Both the position numbers and the translations under genes were made by a program. Shown here one piece after another: positions 39,694 through 50,611 of a stretch of DNA of 64,000 nucleotides. The stretch lies in the NCBI GenBank assembly GCA_958295895.1, contig CATQHI010000012.1, positions 21,435-85,434 of the forward strand. The letters run 5' to 3'. The notes under the pieces were generated by a model. It was not told where the DNA came from, did not search any database, and saw only the letters and a program-made list of their open reading frames with translations. This stretch comes from Saprospiraceae bacterium (lineage in GTDB: Bacteria > Bacteroidota > Bacteroidia > Chitinophagales > Saprospiraceae). Numbering within the stretch: position 1 is the stretch's first letter; each line of letters begins with the position of its first letter.

Positions 39694-42600
39694 TCGGTCT
39701 GTTCGATCTCGAAGCTGATTAGAACGATACGGTCCCTGGAAAAGATGGGCCGGTACACTACCGTGAGTGGTACGGTTTCCTCCGAAAGCTCTTCGATTGG
39801 GTAGGTAACTGCTACCAAAGGCTCTCCGGCCTGCAACCGTTCAACGGCTGTCCGGTACCGTTGTAGCCCGGCGGGGGTGAGCATATCGCCAATTTTGCGA
39901 TTCATGTAGTGGGGTGCCTGGTAGGCCAGTCCACTGCGCCGATTGAGAAAGATGAGGCGCTCGTCGGTATCGAAAAGCCCGGCGATCTGGGGGGAATTAC
40001 TGAGCAAGTATTCGTAGTGCTGGATGACCTGGGATGATTCCAGGCGTTCGTTCTCCAGGCTGGTGATGTCCCGGATGATGATCATGGCCTGCTCTACGGT
40101 ATCCCTGGCCGGCTCCGCGGCGGGCTTCACCGCGATGGGAATAAACTCCATCTCGACTCTGGTCACCTCCCCCTGCCGGGGCCGCAGGGTGAGGGTAAGG
40201 CGCTCCACCCGGCGTTGATCGAAGGACTGGCGGAGCGCCTCGGTGAACTGCACCTTGCCCTGAGCGTCGTCGATGAGATCGGTGAGGTACATACCCACGA
40301 GTTGCTGGGTAGTGTAATCCGCTAGCGGGCGGTTCACGTCCTCGATCCGGCTGTTGTTGCGCACGATGGCAATCACCTCCTGGGTGGTGTGGAAGATGGC
40401 CTCGTACTTGCGCGCCATATCCGTAAGCCGCCGCCGGGTACGTACCAGATCATTGATATCGACAAAGGTGATCACCACGCCCTCCACCTGGTCGGTCTCC
40501 GTCAGGTACGGCAGCATGCGCAGTAAATAGTAGTCGCCGGTACTGTCCTGTACCTCCTGATCGTAGCGTTTGGTCGTGCGAAGTACCTCCCGGCTGATCG
40601 CCTCGATATTGACGTCCCGAAAGGGACTGGCAAAGACCGTAAGCGGCCGTCCGAGGTCGCTGACGGTAAGATCGAACTGTTGTCCGATACCGGGGGTAAA
40701 CCGCCGGATGTTGAGCTGCTTATCGACGAAGATCGTGCTGATCTGGGTGCTTTTGAGCAGGTTGTTGATGTCGTTATTGATGGCGTTGAGCTCATCGTTT
40801 TTACGCTGAAACTCGTTATTTACGGTATAGAGTTCCTCGTTTACCGACTGAAGTTCCTCGTTCGTACTCTGCATCTCCTCGTTGGAGGCTAGGAGCTCGC
40901 GGTTACTGGATTGCAATTCCTCGTTGGTCGCTTCCAGCTCGTTGTACAGTTTTTGCGCGCGGCGTTCGGAGCGCTGTAGCTCGCCTTCCAGCTCGGTGAC
41001 CTTTTGCATGAGGCGACGGGTCAACGCTATACACCTCGGCTTCCTCCTCTGCCTGTTGCGAGTTATCCGGTGGGGCTTCTACGGGGAAGAACTCCAGCAT
41101 GGCGAGCGGCTCGCTGGAAGGTGCGCTCTCAAACACCCCGAATCGCACCCTGAGGTAGCGTGGTGGCAGTCCCTGCGCCGCCACGTTGATCCGTTCGAAA
41201 AGCCCGGTCCGTTGACTGCTCAGCACCCGGTCCACCCCGGCGGTGAGCAAACTTTGTACCTCCTCATTCAGTACGGTGCGCAGGGAGAGCTGGGCGTCAA
41301 AGCGCGGCAGGCTAAGGATGCCCGTAAATTCGCCGCTGAGGTAAATGATATCGTACTGCCGATTGACGAAAAGAGTACTGGGGGCGTACCGTTTCGGAAA
41401 GGAAGCGCGCGTATTCATCCATGGTAGAGCCGTAAAGGAGGGGCCGTGCAGAATTAGTAGTAGAAGTAGTAGAATCGAACTCGTCGGCAAACGGAGTCAC
41501 CGCGTGCACATTTCCGGGGGCGGAGGTGCGTAGCTTAGGATACGGCAGCACGCTAAGTCGCCGGTCAGGTGCTACTCCCCCCCAGGTCGTCGCGTTTTTT
41601 GTAGATTTTCCAGCGCCGGTCTACCGTAGCAAACGCCGACTGGAGGCTACCGAGATGCTCACTCTGGCCGAGCAGCAGGTAGCCTGCCGGATTGAGTCCG
41701 AAGTGAAAGTTGGACAACACCTGCTGCTGCGCCTCGCCGTCGATGTAGATGAGAAAATTGCGGCAGGAAATCAGGTCGATGCGGATGAAGGGCGGATCTT
41801 CCAGTAGGTTCTGGACCGCAAAGAGCAGATGCTCCTGAAGATCGGAGCGCACCCGGTACCCCTGGGAGGTAGGGGTAAAGTATTTATATAGGAATTCGGA
41901 CGGCACGTCTGCCTGAATGGAGGCATCGTACTGCCCGTGGGTGGCCACGACGATGGAACGGCGATCGACGTCCGAGCCGAAAATCTTGTAGTTGCGGCGC
42001 AGTTGCTGCTGCTCCAGGTAATCTTCTACCAGCATCGCGATGCCGTAGACCTCCTCCCCCGTAGAACAGGGAGGGTACCCAGATGCGTAGGTCTTGCTCA
42101 GCGGGCAGCTGCTTGAAGAGCTCCGGGATGATAACGTCGCGGAGCCGATCGAAGGCCTCGGCGTCGCGGAAAAAGCGAGTGACTCCGATGAGAAAGCTTT
42201 GCCGTAAAATCTGGAGCTCGGGATCGTTGTGCAGGGCATACTGAATGTACCGCTGCAGCGATTCGTGCTGGGTGATGAGCATACGTTTTTCGATCCGACG
42301 CCGTATGGTAGCCGTACGGTAGTGACCGAAGTTTATCCGGGAAACGGCGTGTATGCGCCGCATCAGGGCCTGGAATAAGTCGCCCTGCTCGATGTCGTCG
42401 CTCAGGGGTACCTGGCCGGTGACTCCGTCGTGGCGCAGGATCATGGCCAGGCGGCTGGCGAGCTGACCCGGTGGAAGGACTACATCGGCAATATTCTGAC
42501 GCAGGGCCGCCGTAGGCATACCGTCGAACTGAGCCGTACTGGGGTCCTGCACCATGACCAACCCACCGTGTGCCTTGACCTCCTTGAGCCCCCGACTACC

Positions 42601-42990
42601 GTCGGTGCCCATGCCGGAGAGCACGATGGCCACCGAGGCCTCCTGCTGACTGGCGGCAAGGCTGAAGAAAAACTCGTCGATGGGCAGGTAGAGCCCCTGC
42701 TGCGGCAGTTTGCGGGGTGTGAGGTGGAGGAGGTGGTTGAGGTTGACCTCGTACTCCGGCGACTTGATGTAAACATGGTCCGCCTGAGGAATGGTATCCT
42801 CAGCGAGCATCGACACCGTCAAATTTGTAGCCCGCTGTAGGATACTGTCCATAGAGCTGGCGTGATCGACCGAGAGGTGCTGCACCACGACGAAGGCGAC
42901 ACCAAGGCCTAGGGGAATTTCGGAAAAAAATGACTCCAGTGCCTGTAGCCCCCCGGCGGAGGCGCCGATACCGATCACTCTGACGGACAT
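39690..42990 (-). pseudogene. CheB-CheR-PAS hybrid gene interrupted by four apparent +1 frameshifts
   Basis: Consecutive minus ORFs 41884-42990 (CheB), 41565-42239 (CheR), 41312-41551, 40903-41490 and 39690-41024 (coiled coil/PAS) in shifting frames rebuild one protein. Confidence 0.87.
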
Positions 42991-43090
42991 ACGGCAAATG
43001 TAAAAAAAGAGCCCACTTCACCAAGGAAGATAGGCTCCGGAAAAAGGGATATCAAGTCGTAGGCCTAGGGCGGATGGGAAGAGCTCCGCA

Positions 43091-43459
43091 TCAACACTCC
43101 ATGCCAAAATTTTGCCAGATCGCATTCCAGCGCTTCAGGTAGCTATCGTCCGTACAATTGTCGGCGATCATCATCTCGCCCAGCCGGACCTGATACTGCA
43201 TAACGCGGGGCAGTAGGGCAGCGTGCAGGATACGGAGTTCATCGAGTAGCTCCCCGTCCGAACGGTCCAACTCACGACGGAAGTAGGCCAGCTTTTGCCG
43301 GGTAATACGCCAGGTCTGTGCTAACTCAGTACGCAGTTCTAGGGGAAGGGGTAGGGTGGGAATCAGGGAAACTACTTCCAGCGACTGCTGATTGAGCCGG
43401 TCGATGTAGCGATTGGTGTTATCTTCAAAGGCAGCAGCGCCGTCACGTGAATTTGACAT
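43091..43459 (-). CDS. Small helical protein of unknown function
   Basis: ORF with start at MSNSRDG; lies between the CheB/CheR gene and a second CheB gene. Confidence 0.6.
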   Translation of the reverse strand: MSNSRDGAAAFEDNTNRYIDRLNQQSLEVVSLIPTLPLPLELRTELAQTWRITRQKLAYFRRELDRSDGELLDELRILHAALLPRVMQYQVRLGEMMIADNCTDDSYLKRWNAIWQNFGMEC

Positions 43460-43647
43460 GGAAATAAGATGTGTGTAGCGAAGCATCACAAATTCCGTGC
43501 CAAAAGTCTACACACCTAATAATGAATGAGTTACGCGAAGCTTTTCCGAATGATCTGCGACAAGCACCAAAAAACATGCAATTTAATAAGAACGATTATT
43601 AAATATCATCTTTTATTCATAATCGTAAATCACAGTTGAGGAAAGAC

Positions 43648-44679
43648 CTACTGTTGCACGGTGGACTGGTCCGTGTACTGGATGGCTTGTTGGATTTTTT
43701 TGGACTGCTCGACCAGTTCACCCGCGCGCTCCCGGTACACCCCGGCAAGCTCGTACTCCTCACTCTGCTCCAGTTGATCGGCCAGCGTATCGAGTAGGAT
43801 CTTGCTTTCCTCCATACCCCGCATGACCTCCCACATACTCTTCTCGACATTATCCCTGACGCCGGCCAGGAGGCTTTCGGCAGTGTGTGCGTGCCCCGTA
43901 TGGCAACGATAGCGAATGAGGCGGCCCTCCTCAAACTTAGCCAGTGCTCCGTGGCATTCGGGGCAGGTCAGAGAAGAGGGCTTGCCCATAGTTAATATAC
44001 CCATTCCAAGTCCGTTTTCGCCCTTTGCCAGGGCAATTTCGAGTTCCAGTAATTTGGCACTAGCCACATTGCGGCTACGCTGCGGGTGGATGGCCTGACC
44101 ACTAAGTTTAGCGAGTACCCCACCAATTTTGGCGGCGGGTAGTACGTGGTCTACCTCCGTGTACTGCATAGTCTCCCGCGGCATATCACCGAACATGGCT
44201 TCCTCCGGGTCCTGTACGATCACCGTACCCCCGAACCGCTTGATGGTCCAGGAGCCCGAGCTTCCGTCGTTGAGGGCACCGCTGAGCACTACACCGATCA
44301 CGCGCTCCCGGTAGGCGTGGGCAGCCGAGCGAAACAGCGCATCGACGGCCGGCCGAAAGCGGTTTTCCCGGGGCCCCTTCGATACCACCACCCGACCGGG
44401 CTCCACCATCAGGTGACGATCCGCGCGGGCGATGTACACCGTGTTGACCTCGATGGGGGCCCCGTCTTCCGGTTTGAGTACGCGGAGTTTGGTATGGTGC
44501 TGGATGACCCGGTCGATGTTGCTGCGGGTGTAGGAAGGAATGTGCTGGACGATGAAAATGGATGCCCCCAGATTTTCGGGGACGCTCTCCAGCACGGCCA
44601 GGATAGCCTCCAATCCGCCAGCGGAAGCACCGATGACGATGATGTTGCGGTAGTTCTCGTTCAACATTGCCATGGGCAC
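43648..44679 (-). CDS. cheB: CheB-type methylesterase with C-terminal zinc-ribbon/helical extension, no receiver domain
   Basis: VIGASAGGLEAI, VQHIPSYTRSNIDRVI, LSGALNDGSSGSWTIK; CPECHGAL..YRCHTGHAH. Confidence 0.9.
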   Translation of the reverse strand: MPMAMLNENYRNIIVIGASAGGLEAILAVLESVPENLGASIFIVQHIPSYTRSNIDRVIQHHTKLRVLKPEDGAPIEVNTVYIARADRHLMVEPGRVVVSKGPRENRFRPAVDALFRSAAHAYRERVIGVVLSGALNDGSSGSWTIKRFGGTVIVQDPEEAMFGDMPRETMQYTEVDHVLPAAKIGGVLAKLSGQAIHPQRSRNVASAKLLELEIALAKGENGLGMGILTMGKPSSLTCPECHGALAKFEEGRLIRYRCHTGHAHTAESLLAGVRDNVEKSMWEVMRGMEESKILLDTLADQLEQSEEYELAGVYRERAGELVEQSKKIQQAIQYTDQSTVQQ

Positions 44680-44733
44680 AAAGATAGGGTATGCCCCGCA
44701 GGAGACCTTACCTTAGCCCCAAGTACCGGCCGT

Positions 44734-45834
44734 ATGCCCCTTCAGGAGATCACCCTTTTCCCCCTTCGCATCCGACTGCACCGGCCCTTTGTGATCTCGC
44801 TCGGGCCCCTCACCCACGCCAAAAATCTATTCGTGCGCCTGCGTACACACGACGGGCGGGAGGGCTGGGGGGAGGCCAGTCCCTTCCCCACCATCCACGG
44901 CGAAACCCTCGACGGTGCCCTGGCCACCGCCCGCTGGCTCGCCCCCTCGCTGATCGGTCGTTCCAGTGAGTCTGCACCCGCGTACACCGCCCACCTGAAC
45001 CGCACGTTACACGGCAACTATGCGCTGAAATCAGCCTTCGATATGGCCCTGCACGACCTGGCCGCCCAGGCCGCGGGCCTGCCGCTGTACCGCTACCTGG
45101 GGGGTGCCGAAGCCCGAACCTTATATACCGACTACACCGTGAGCCTGGGTACGGTAGAGGAGATGGTCGCCACGGCCCGGGAAGTTCAGGCCGCTGGCTT
45201 TCCGGTGATCAAGGTGAAACTGGGGCGGGGCACACAGGAAGACATCGCCCGCATCGCCGCTATCTCCGCCGCAGTGGGTCCCGACGTGCCGCTGCGCATC
45301 GACGCCAATCAGGGATGGAGTTTTGAGGAGGCCGTGGAGGCACTACGGGGTATGGCCGGCTATAATATCCAGCACTGCGAGGCGCCCATCGACCGCTACG
45401 ACTGGAACCTGCTGCCGGAGCTCCGCCGTCTGAGCCCCATTCCGCTCATGGCCGACGAGAGCTGCTGGAACGCCGCCGACGCCCGCCGCCTGCTGGCCAT
45501 CGGGGCGGTGGACCGCATCAACATCAAGCTGAGTAAGTCTGGGGGGCTTTACGGTGCACGGCAAATCGCCGAGACGACAGACGTACCCTTACAAGTGGGA
45601 GGATTCCTGGAAAGCCGTCTGGGTTTCACCGCCGCGGCCCACTTCGCCCTGAGTGCCGAGCGGGTGGCCTACTGCGACTTCGATACCCCGCTGATGCAGG
45701 AGGAGGACCCCGTGGAGGGCGGCATCACCTACGGGGCGGGCGGTGCTATCACCGTGCCCGACACGCCCGGACTGGGGGCCCGGCTACGCCCCGAATATCT
45801 GCTACCTTCACGGCCCCAAATCACGATCACATGA
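44734..45834 (+). CDS. Dipeptide epimerase / mandelate racemase-muconate lactonizing enzyme family
   Basis: [11 protein letters not shown] KxK motif, [17 protein letters not shown] at 44734 ([19 protein letters not shown]). Confidence 0.92.
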   Translation: MPLQEITLFPLRIRLHRPFVISLGPLTHAKNLFVRLRTHDGREGWGEASPFPTIHGETLDGALATARWLAPSLIGRSSESAPAYTAHLNRTLHGNYALKSAFDMALHDLAAQAAGLPLYRYLGGAEARTLYTDYTVSLGTVEEMVATAREVQAAGFPVIKVKLGRGTQEDIARIAAISAAVGPDVPLRIDANQGWSFEEAVEALRGMAGYNIQHCEAPIDRYDWNLLPELRRLSPIPLMADESCWNAADARRLLAIGAVDRINIKLSKSGGLYGARQIAETTDVPLQVGGFLESRLGFTAAAHFALSAERVAYCDFDTPLMQEEDPVEGGITYGAGGAITVPDTPGLGARLRPEYLLPSRPQITIT

Positions 45835-47213
45835 CGACCCGCCAGGAAAAAGACAGCATCGGTACCATCGCCGTACCGGCCGACCGCTACTGGGGTGCCC
45901 AGACCCAGCGCAGCTTCACCAACTTCGACATCGGGGGACAGCGCATGCCCGAGGAAATAATCCGCGCCTTCGCTATTCTCAAAAAGGCCGCCGCTAACAC
46001 CAACGCCGGACTGGGTGTGCTTGACAGTGAAAAAGCTGAGCTGATCGGCCGCGTTGCCGACGAGATCTTAGCCGGCGAACTCGACGAAGAGTTTCCACTC
46101 GTCGTCTGGCAGACCGGCTCCGGCACCCAGTCTAATATGAACGTCAACGAGGTGATCGCTAACCGCGGCCACGTACTGCAGGGCGGCAAGCTAGATGAGG
46201 GCAACACCACCCTCCACCCCAACGACGACGTCAACAAGAGCCAGTCGAGTAACGACACCTTCCCCACGGCCATGCACATCGCGGCCTACGAGGCGCTGGT
46301 GAGCAATACCATCCCCGGCGTCGAGCAACTGCGCGATACTTTACGTGCCAAGTCGGAGGAGATGGCTGAGGTCGTTAAGATCGGCCGCACCCACTTCATG
46401 GACGCTACGCCGCTTACCCTGGGCCAGGAGTTCAGCGGCTACGTCAGCCAGCTCGATCACGGACTGCGGGCCCTCCGCAACACCCTAGATCACCTGAGCG
46501 AACTGGCCCTCGGGGGCACCGCCGTAGGTACCGGTCTCAACACCCCCGAGGGTTACGACGTCAAGGTAGCCGAGGAGATCGCCAACCTCACCGGTCACCC
46601 CTTCCGCACGGCCGACAATAAGTTCGAGGCCCTAGCCGCCCACGACGCCATTGTCGAGGCCCACGGCGCCCTGAAGACCCTGGCCGTCAGCCTGACCAAA
46701 ATCGGCAACGACGTGCGCATGCTCTCCAGCGGTCCGCGCTCCGGCATCGGCGAGCTTACCATCCCGGCCAACGAGCCCGGCAGCAGCATCATGCCAGGTA
46801 AGGTCAACCCCACCCAGAGCGAGGCCCTCACCATGGCCATGGCCCAGGTACTCGGCAACGACGTAGCCATCAATATTGGCGGCATGACGGGTCACTTCGA
46901 GCTCAATGTTTTCAAGCCCATGATGGTGTACAACTTCCTCATCAGCGCCCGCCTCATCGGCGATGCCTGCCGCAGCTTCGAGGAAAACTGCGCCCGCGGT
47001 ATTGAGCCCAACCACTCCCGCATCACCGAGCTGCTGAACAACAGCCTCATGCTCGTCACCGCCCTCAACACCAAGATCGGCTACGACAAGGCCGCCACGA
47101 TTGCCAAAAAAGCCCACGCCGAGGATACTACGCTGCGCGCCGCCGCGGTTGCCCTGGGGTACCTGACGGGCGAAGAGTTCGACGCCTGGGTACGGCCCGA
47201 AGAAATGGTATAG
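45831..47213 (+). CDS. fumC: Class II fumarate hydratase
   Basis: [19 protein letters not shown] and [16 protein letters not shown] signatures. Confidence 0.98.
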   Translation: MTTRQEKDSIGTIAVPADRYWGAQTQRSFTNFDIGGQRMPEEIIRAFAILKKAAANTNAGLGVLDSEKAELIGRVADEILAGELDEEFPLVVWQTGSGTQSNMNVNEVIANRGHVLQGGKLDEGNTTLHPNDDVNKSQSSNDTFPTAMHIAAYEALVSNTIPGVEQLRDTLRAKSEEMAEVVKIGRTHFMDATPLTLGQEFSGYVSQLDHGLRALRNTLDHLSELALGGTAVGTGLNTPEGYDVKVAEEIANLTGHPFRTADNKFEALAAHDAIVEAHGALKTLAVSLTKIGNDVRMLSSGPRSGIGELTIPANEPGSSIMPGKVNPTQSEALTMAMAQVLGNDVAINIGGMTGHFELNVFKPMMVYNFLISARLIGDACRSFEENCARGIEPNHSRITELLNNSLMLVTALNTKIGYDKAATIAKKAHAEDTTLRAAAVALGYLTGEEFDAWVRPEEMV

Positions 47214-47300
47214 GGTAGTGCTGTAGTTCTGTAGTTCTGTAGGGCAACACTACAGCACTACCGACTACAGAACTATCCACTACAGAACTACCAAACTACC
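47214..47300. repeat. Compound inverted repeat of short direct repeats filling the fumC-batA-like gap
   Basis: ggtagtgctgtag (47214-47226) is perfectly complementary to ctacagcactacc (47250-47262); tagttctgtagttctgtag opposes two actacagaact units. Confidence 0.88.
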
Positions 47301-49313
47301 ATGTCCTTCCTAGCCCCCACCTTTCTCTACGCCCTAGCCGCCCTGGCCATCCCGGTCATCATCCACCTGTTTTACTTTCGGCGCTTTCGCAAGGTGTACT
47401 TTAGCAACGTGCGCTTCCTGCGGGAGGTGAAGGAGGAGCGCAGCATGCGGAGTCGGCTACGCAACCTGCTAGTATTGTTACTACGCTGCCTGGCCGTGGC
47501 CGCGCTGGTACTGGCCTTTGCACAGCCCTTTATCCCGGTGGAAGACGGAGTGCGGAGCGGGCGCAAGGCGGTCAGCGTGTACGTAGATAATAGCTTCAGC
47601 ATGGCCGCCGAGAGCGAGCGGGCGCCGCTGCTGCAACTGGCACGCGACCGGGCGCGGGACATCGTCAGCGCCTACGGCCCCGAGGACCGCTTTCAGATTA
47701 TCACCAATGCAGCTACCGGACGCAGCCAGCGGTTGATCGGGCAGGAGGCAGCCCTGGAAGAGATCGAAGCTGTACGCGTCGGACCCGAAAGCCGGCCACT
47801 GAGCCAGATCCTGGACCGGCAGCGGGCGGCGCTAGCGGACGGGGAGGCAGATTACAGCCTGTCCTACCTGGTCTCGGACTTCCAGCGTAACGTCACTGAT
47901 CTGGACGTAACTGACACCACCATCGCGGTTAATCTTGTACCCCTGGAGGCCCTACGCAGCCGTAACGCCGCAATCGACTCGGCCTGGTTCGACGCCCCGG
48001 TACCCCAGCTCGGACAGAATAACCTGCTGCTGGTCCGGGTGCGCAACTACGGTGATGAGCCCCTCGACAACGTACGCCTCACGCTGGGCTACGAAGGGCA
48101 GAATAAGCCCGAGGGCACGCTGAGTATCCCGGCTAACGATTTCGTCATCGACAGCGTCTACCTACCCATTCAGCAGGGCGGAGGCGGGCAGGCTACCCTT
48201 AGCATCACGGACTTTCCGGTGAAGTTCGATGACACCTACCACCTTACCTTCCGCACCACCGACCGCGTGCGGGTGCTCAACATCGACGCCGACGGCAGCC
48301 CCGATCGCAACCTGGCCGCCGCCCTGTCGCTGAGCGTCTTCACACCTACCTTTACCTCCGTACAGAGCATCGATTATGGCACGCTATCCGAACAGGAACT
48401 GGTGGTGCTGACCGAGCTACCCAGCGTACCCTCCGGCCTGGCCGAGCAACTACGGCAGTACGTGCGCGAGGGCGGCAATCTCCTCGTATTCCCCCCGGCC
48501 GGGGCCGACCTAACCAGCTACCAGAGCTTCCTCGGCGGCTTCCCCGCCCCCACCCTACAGGCGTTCCAGGAGCAGGAACGCGAGGTCAGTGGCCTCAACG
48601 AGGAGGAGTTCATCTTTCGCGACATCTTCGAGCAGACGCAGCGCGCCCGGAACCTACCCGTCACCCGGGGCAACTTTCCACTCTCCCGTGGTGGCCGCCA
48701 GGAGGCATTACTCACCTACCGCGACGGCGGGGTAGCCATCAGCAAGGTCACTACCGGCGAGGGAAATCTTTACCTCAGCAGTGCCCCCCTACCCTCCCAG
48801 TACAGCAATCTGGTCACTAACGCTGAGATATTCATCCCCATGTTGTACAAGATGGGCATCAGCAGCGGACAGCGCCGCCCCCTGGCCTACACCATCGGCC
48901 GGGATGAGGTCGTACAGACCGGCCGGCGCCAGGCCAACGCCGAGCTAGTCTACAAGCTACGCGGTCCCGGCGGTGAGTTCATCCCCCAGCAACGTACGGT
49001 GGGTAACCGTGTTGTCCTGGGTCTGAGCGGACAGGTCCCCGAGGCTGGCGTCTACGATCTGGTTATTGATGAGGAGGTCGTCGAGTCCTTCGCCTTCAAC
49101 TACGATAGGCGGGAATCGGACCTCCAGTATACGCCCACCGCCGAGCTATCCGATTTAGCCAACGTCACCGTGCTTGATGCCGACAGTCAGGCTACATTAC
49201 TCAGTGAGATCCAGGCGCGCAACGAGGGCCGTCCCCTCTGGCAGTACTTCATTTGGGCCACGCTACTATTCCTCCTGGCCGAGGCGCTGGTGCTCCGCTT
49301 CTGGCGGGTTTAG
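47301..49313 (+). CDS. BatA N-terminal-domain membrane protein
   Basis: MSFLAPTFLYALAALAIPVIIHLFYFRRFRKVYFSNVRFL hallmark; C-terminal TM helix. Confidence 0.93.
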   Translation: MSFLAPTFLYALAALAIPVIIHLFYFRRFRKVYFSNVRFLREVKEERSMRSRLRNLLVLLLRCLAVAALVLAFAQPFIPVEDGVRSGRKAVSVYVDNSFSMAAESERAPLLQLARDRARDIVSAYGPEDRFQIITNAATGRSQRLIGQEAALEEIEAVRVGPESRPLSQILDRQRAALADGEADYSLSYLVSDFQRNVTDLDVTDTTIAVNLVPLEALRSRNAAIDSAWFDAPVPQLGQNNLLLVRVRNYGDEPLDNVRLTLGYEGQNKPEGTLSIPANDFVIDSVYLPIQQGGGGQATLSITDFPVKFDDTYHLTFRTTDRVRVLNIDADGSPDRNLAAALSLSVFTPTFTSVQSIDYGTLSEQELVVLTELPSVPSGLAEQLRQYVREGGNLLVFPPAGADLTSYQSFLGGFPAPTLQAFQEQEREVSGLNEEEFIFRDIFEQTQRARNLPVTRGNFPLSRGGRQEALLTYRDGGVAISKVTTGEGNLYLSSAPLPSQYSNLVTNAEIFIPMLYKMGISSGQRRPLAYTIGRDEVVQTGRRQANAELVYKLRGPGGEFIPQQRTVGNRVVLGLSGQVPEAGVYDLVIDEEVVESFAFNYDRRESDLQYTPTAELSDLANVTVLDADSQATLLSEIQARNEGRPLWQYFIWATLLFLLAEALVLRFWRV

Positions 49314-49325
49314 TGGCGCTTGCGC

Positions 49326-49333
49326 TACCTTTG
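49326..49333 (+). promoter_or_regulatory. -7-type promoter element of the dihydroorotase-like gene
   Basis: TACCTTTG 6 bp before ATG 49340. Confidence 0.7.
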
Positions 49334-49339
49334 CCGGCC

Positions 49340-50611
49340 ATGCTGCTCCGCGCCGTTACCATCGTCGATCCCGCTAGTCCCCACCACGGTAAAACGCTGG
49401 ACGTACGGGTCGATCAGGGTGTCATTCAGGCACTGGCGGGGTCGCTGGATGCGGGGTCCGAGGAGGAGGTGTTCGATCATCCCGGTGCCTACCTAAGTCC
49501 TGGCTTCGTCGACATTGGGGCCTACCTGGGTGATCCGGGCCACGAGGAACGGGAGGACATCGCAAGCCTCACCGCCGCGGCCCGGGCCGGAGGGTATGTC
49601 GCCGTTGCCGTACTACCCAATACGGTGCCCGTGCGGCAGTCCGTGGCCGATATGACCTATCTGGCGAGTCATAACGGCACCGGACCGGTCGACCTACTAC
49701 CCATTGCCGCCCTCAGTCACGACACCGCTGGTGAGGACCTGACCGAAATGATGGAGCTCGGAGCCGCCGGTGCGGTCGCCTTCAGTGATGGTACAAGTCA
49801 TGCCCTCAGTGGCAGCCTACTCAAGCGGGCCCTGGAATACGGCAAGGGATTCGGGGCCACGGTGATCGATACCCCCTACGCCGGCGAGCTGGCCGAGGAG
49901 GGTCAGATGCACGAGGGTGGGGTCAGTGTACAACTGGGCCTTCCGGGCATACCGACGCTGTGCGAGACTATACCGTTGGAACGCGACCTGGCTATTTTGC
50001 GCTACACGGAGGGCCGGCTCATCGTACACCTAGTTTCTTCCGCCGCCGGCCTGGCCCTAATTGATGCGTATCGCGACAGCGCTACCGGGCTGGTAGGCTG
50101 TACGGTCAGCGCCCATCACCTCACCTTCACCGACGAAGAACTGCTCGGCTTTGACCCCAACTTCAAGATGCTGCCCCCGCTGCGGAGTGAGGAGGACCGG
50201 AAGGCTTTGCGGGAGGCCCTGCTGGCAGGGCGAATCGATGCCATCGTCAGCCACCACCGCGCACGCCACGGGGAAGAAAAAGATTTGGAGTTCAGCTACG
50301 CGGCCTTCGGAGCACTCGGACTGGAAACTGCCCTGCGCCAACTGCTGCCCCTGATGGAAGGTGCTCCGGAAGCGCTGGGCGCTATCGTTACGGCACTCAC
50401 CGCTGGTCCCCGCCGCCTCCTCGGATTATCTCCCGTAACTGTGGAAGAAGGCGCGTCCGCACAGCTTACCCTGTTTACCACCCACGGCAGCAGCCGCTTT
50501 ACCCGCGCAGACCTGAAGGGCAAAACCACCAACAGCCCCCTCCTCGGCCGCGAGCTCCCCGGCCGCATCCTCGCTACCATCAACCACGGCCGGCTATGGA
50601 CATCAGCGTAG
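49340..50611 (+). CDS. Dihydroorotase-like amidohydrolase homologue, metal ligands not conserved
   Basis: PGFVDIGAYLGDPGHEEREDIASLTAAARAGGYVAVAVLPNTVPV aligns to the dihydroorotase N-terminal motif; TACCTTTG 6 bp before ATG. Confidence 0.88.
   Translation: MLLRAVTIVDPASPHHGKTLDVRVDQGVIQALAGSLDAGSEEEVFDHPGAYLSPGFVDIGAYLGDPGHEEREDIASLTAAARAGGYVAVAVLPNTVPVRQSVADMTYLASHNGTGPVDLLPIAALSHDTAGEDLTEMMELGAAGAVAFSDGTSHALSGSLLKRALEYGKGFGATVIDTPYAGELAEEGQMHEGGVSVQLGLPGIPTLCETIPLERDLAILRYTEGRLIVHLVSSAAGLALIDAYRDSATGLVGCTVSAHHLTFTDEELLGFDPNFKMLPPLRSEEDRKALREALLAGRIDAIVSHHRARHGEEKDLEFSYAAFGALGLETALRQLLPLMEGAPEALGAIVTALTAGPRRLLGLSPVTVEEGASAQLTLFTTHGSSRFTRADLKGKTTNSPLLGRELPGRILATINHGRLWTSA

Noticed and set aside
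43592-43626. 8-bp inverted repeat acgattat/ataatcgt downstream of cheB
   Set aside because: Short and in AT-rich DNA; could be chance or a weak terminator, not enough to call.
44146-44733. 5' extension of the dipeptide epimerase ORF
   Set aside because: Region is the reverse complement of the cheB gene; family-like sequence begins at ATG 44734.
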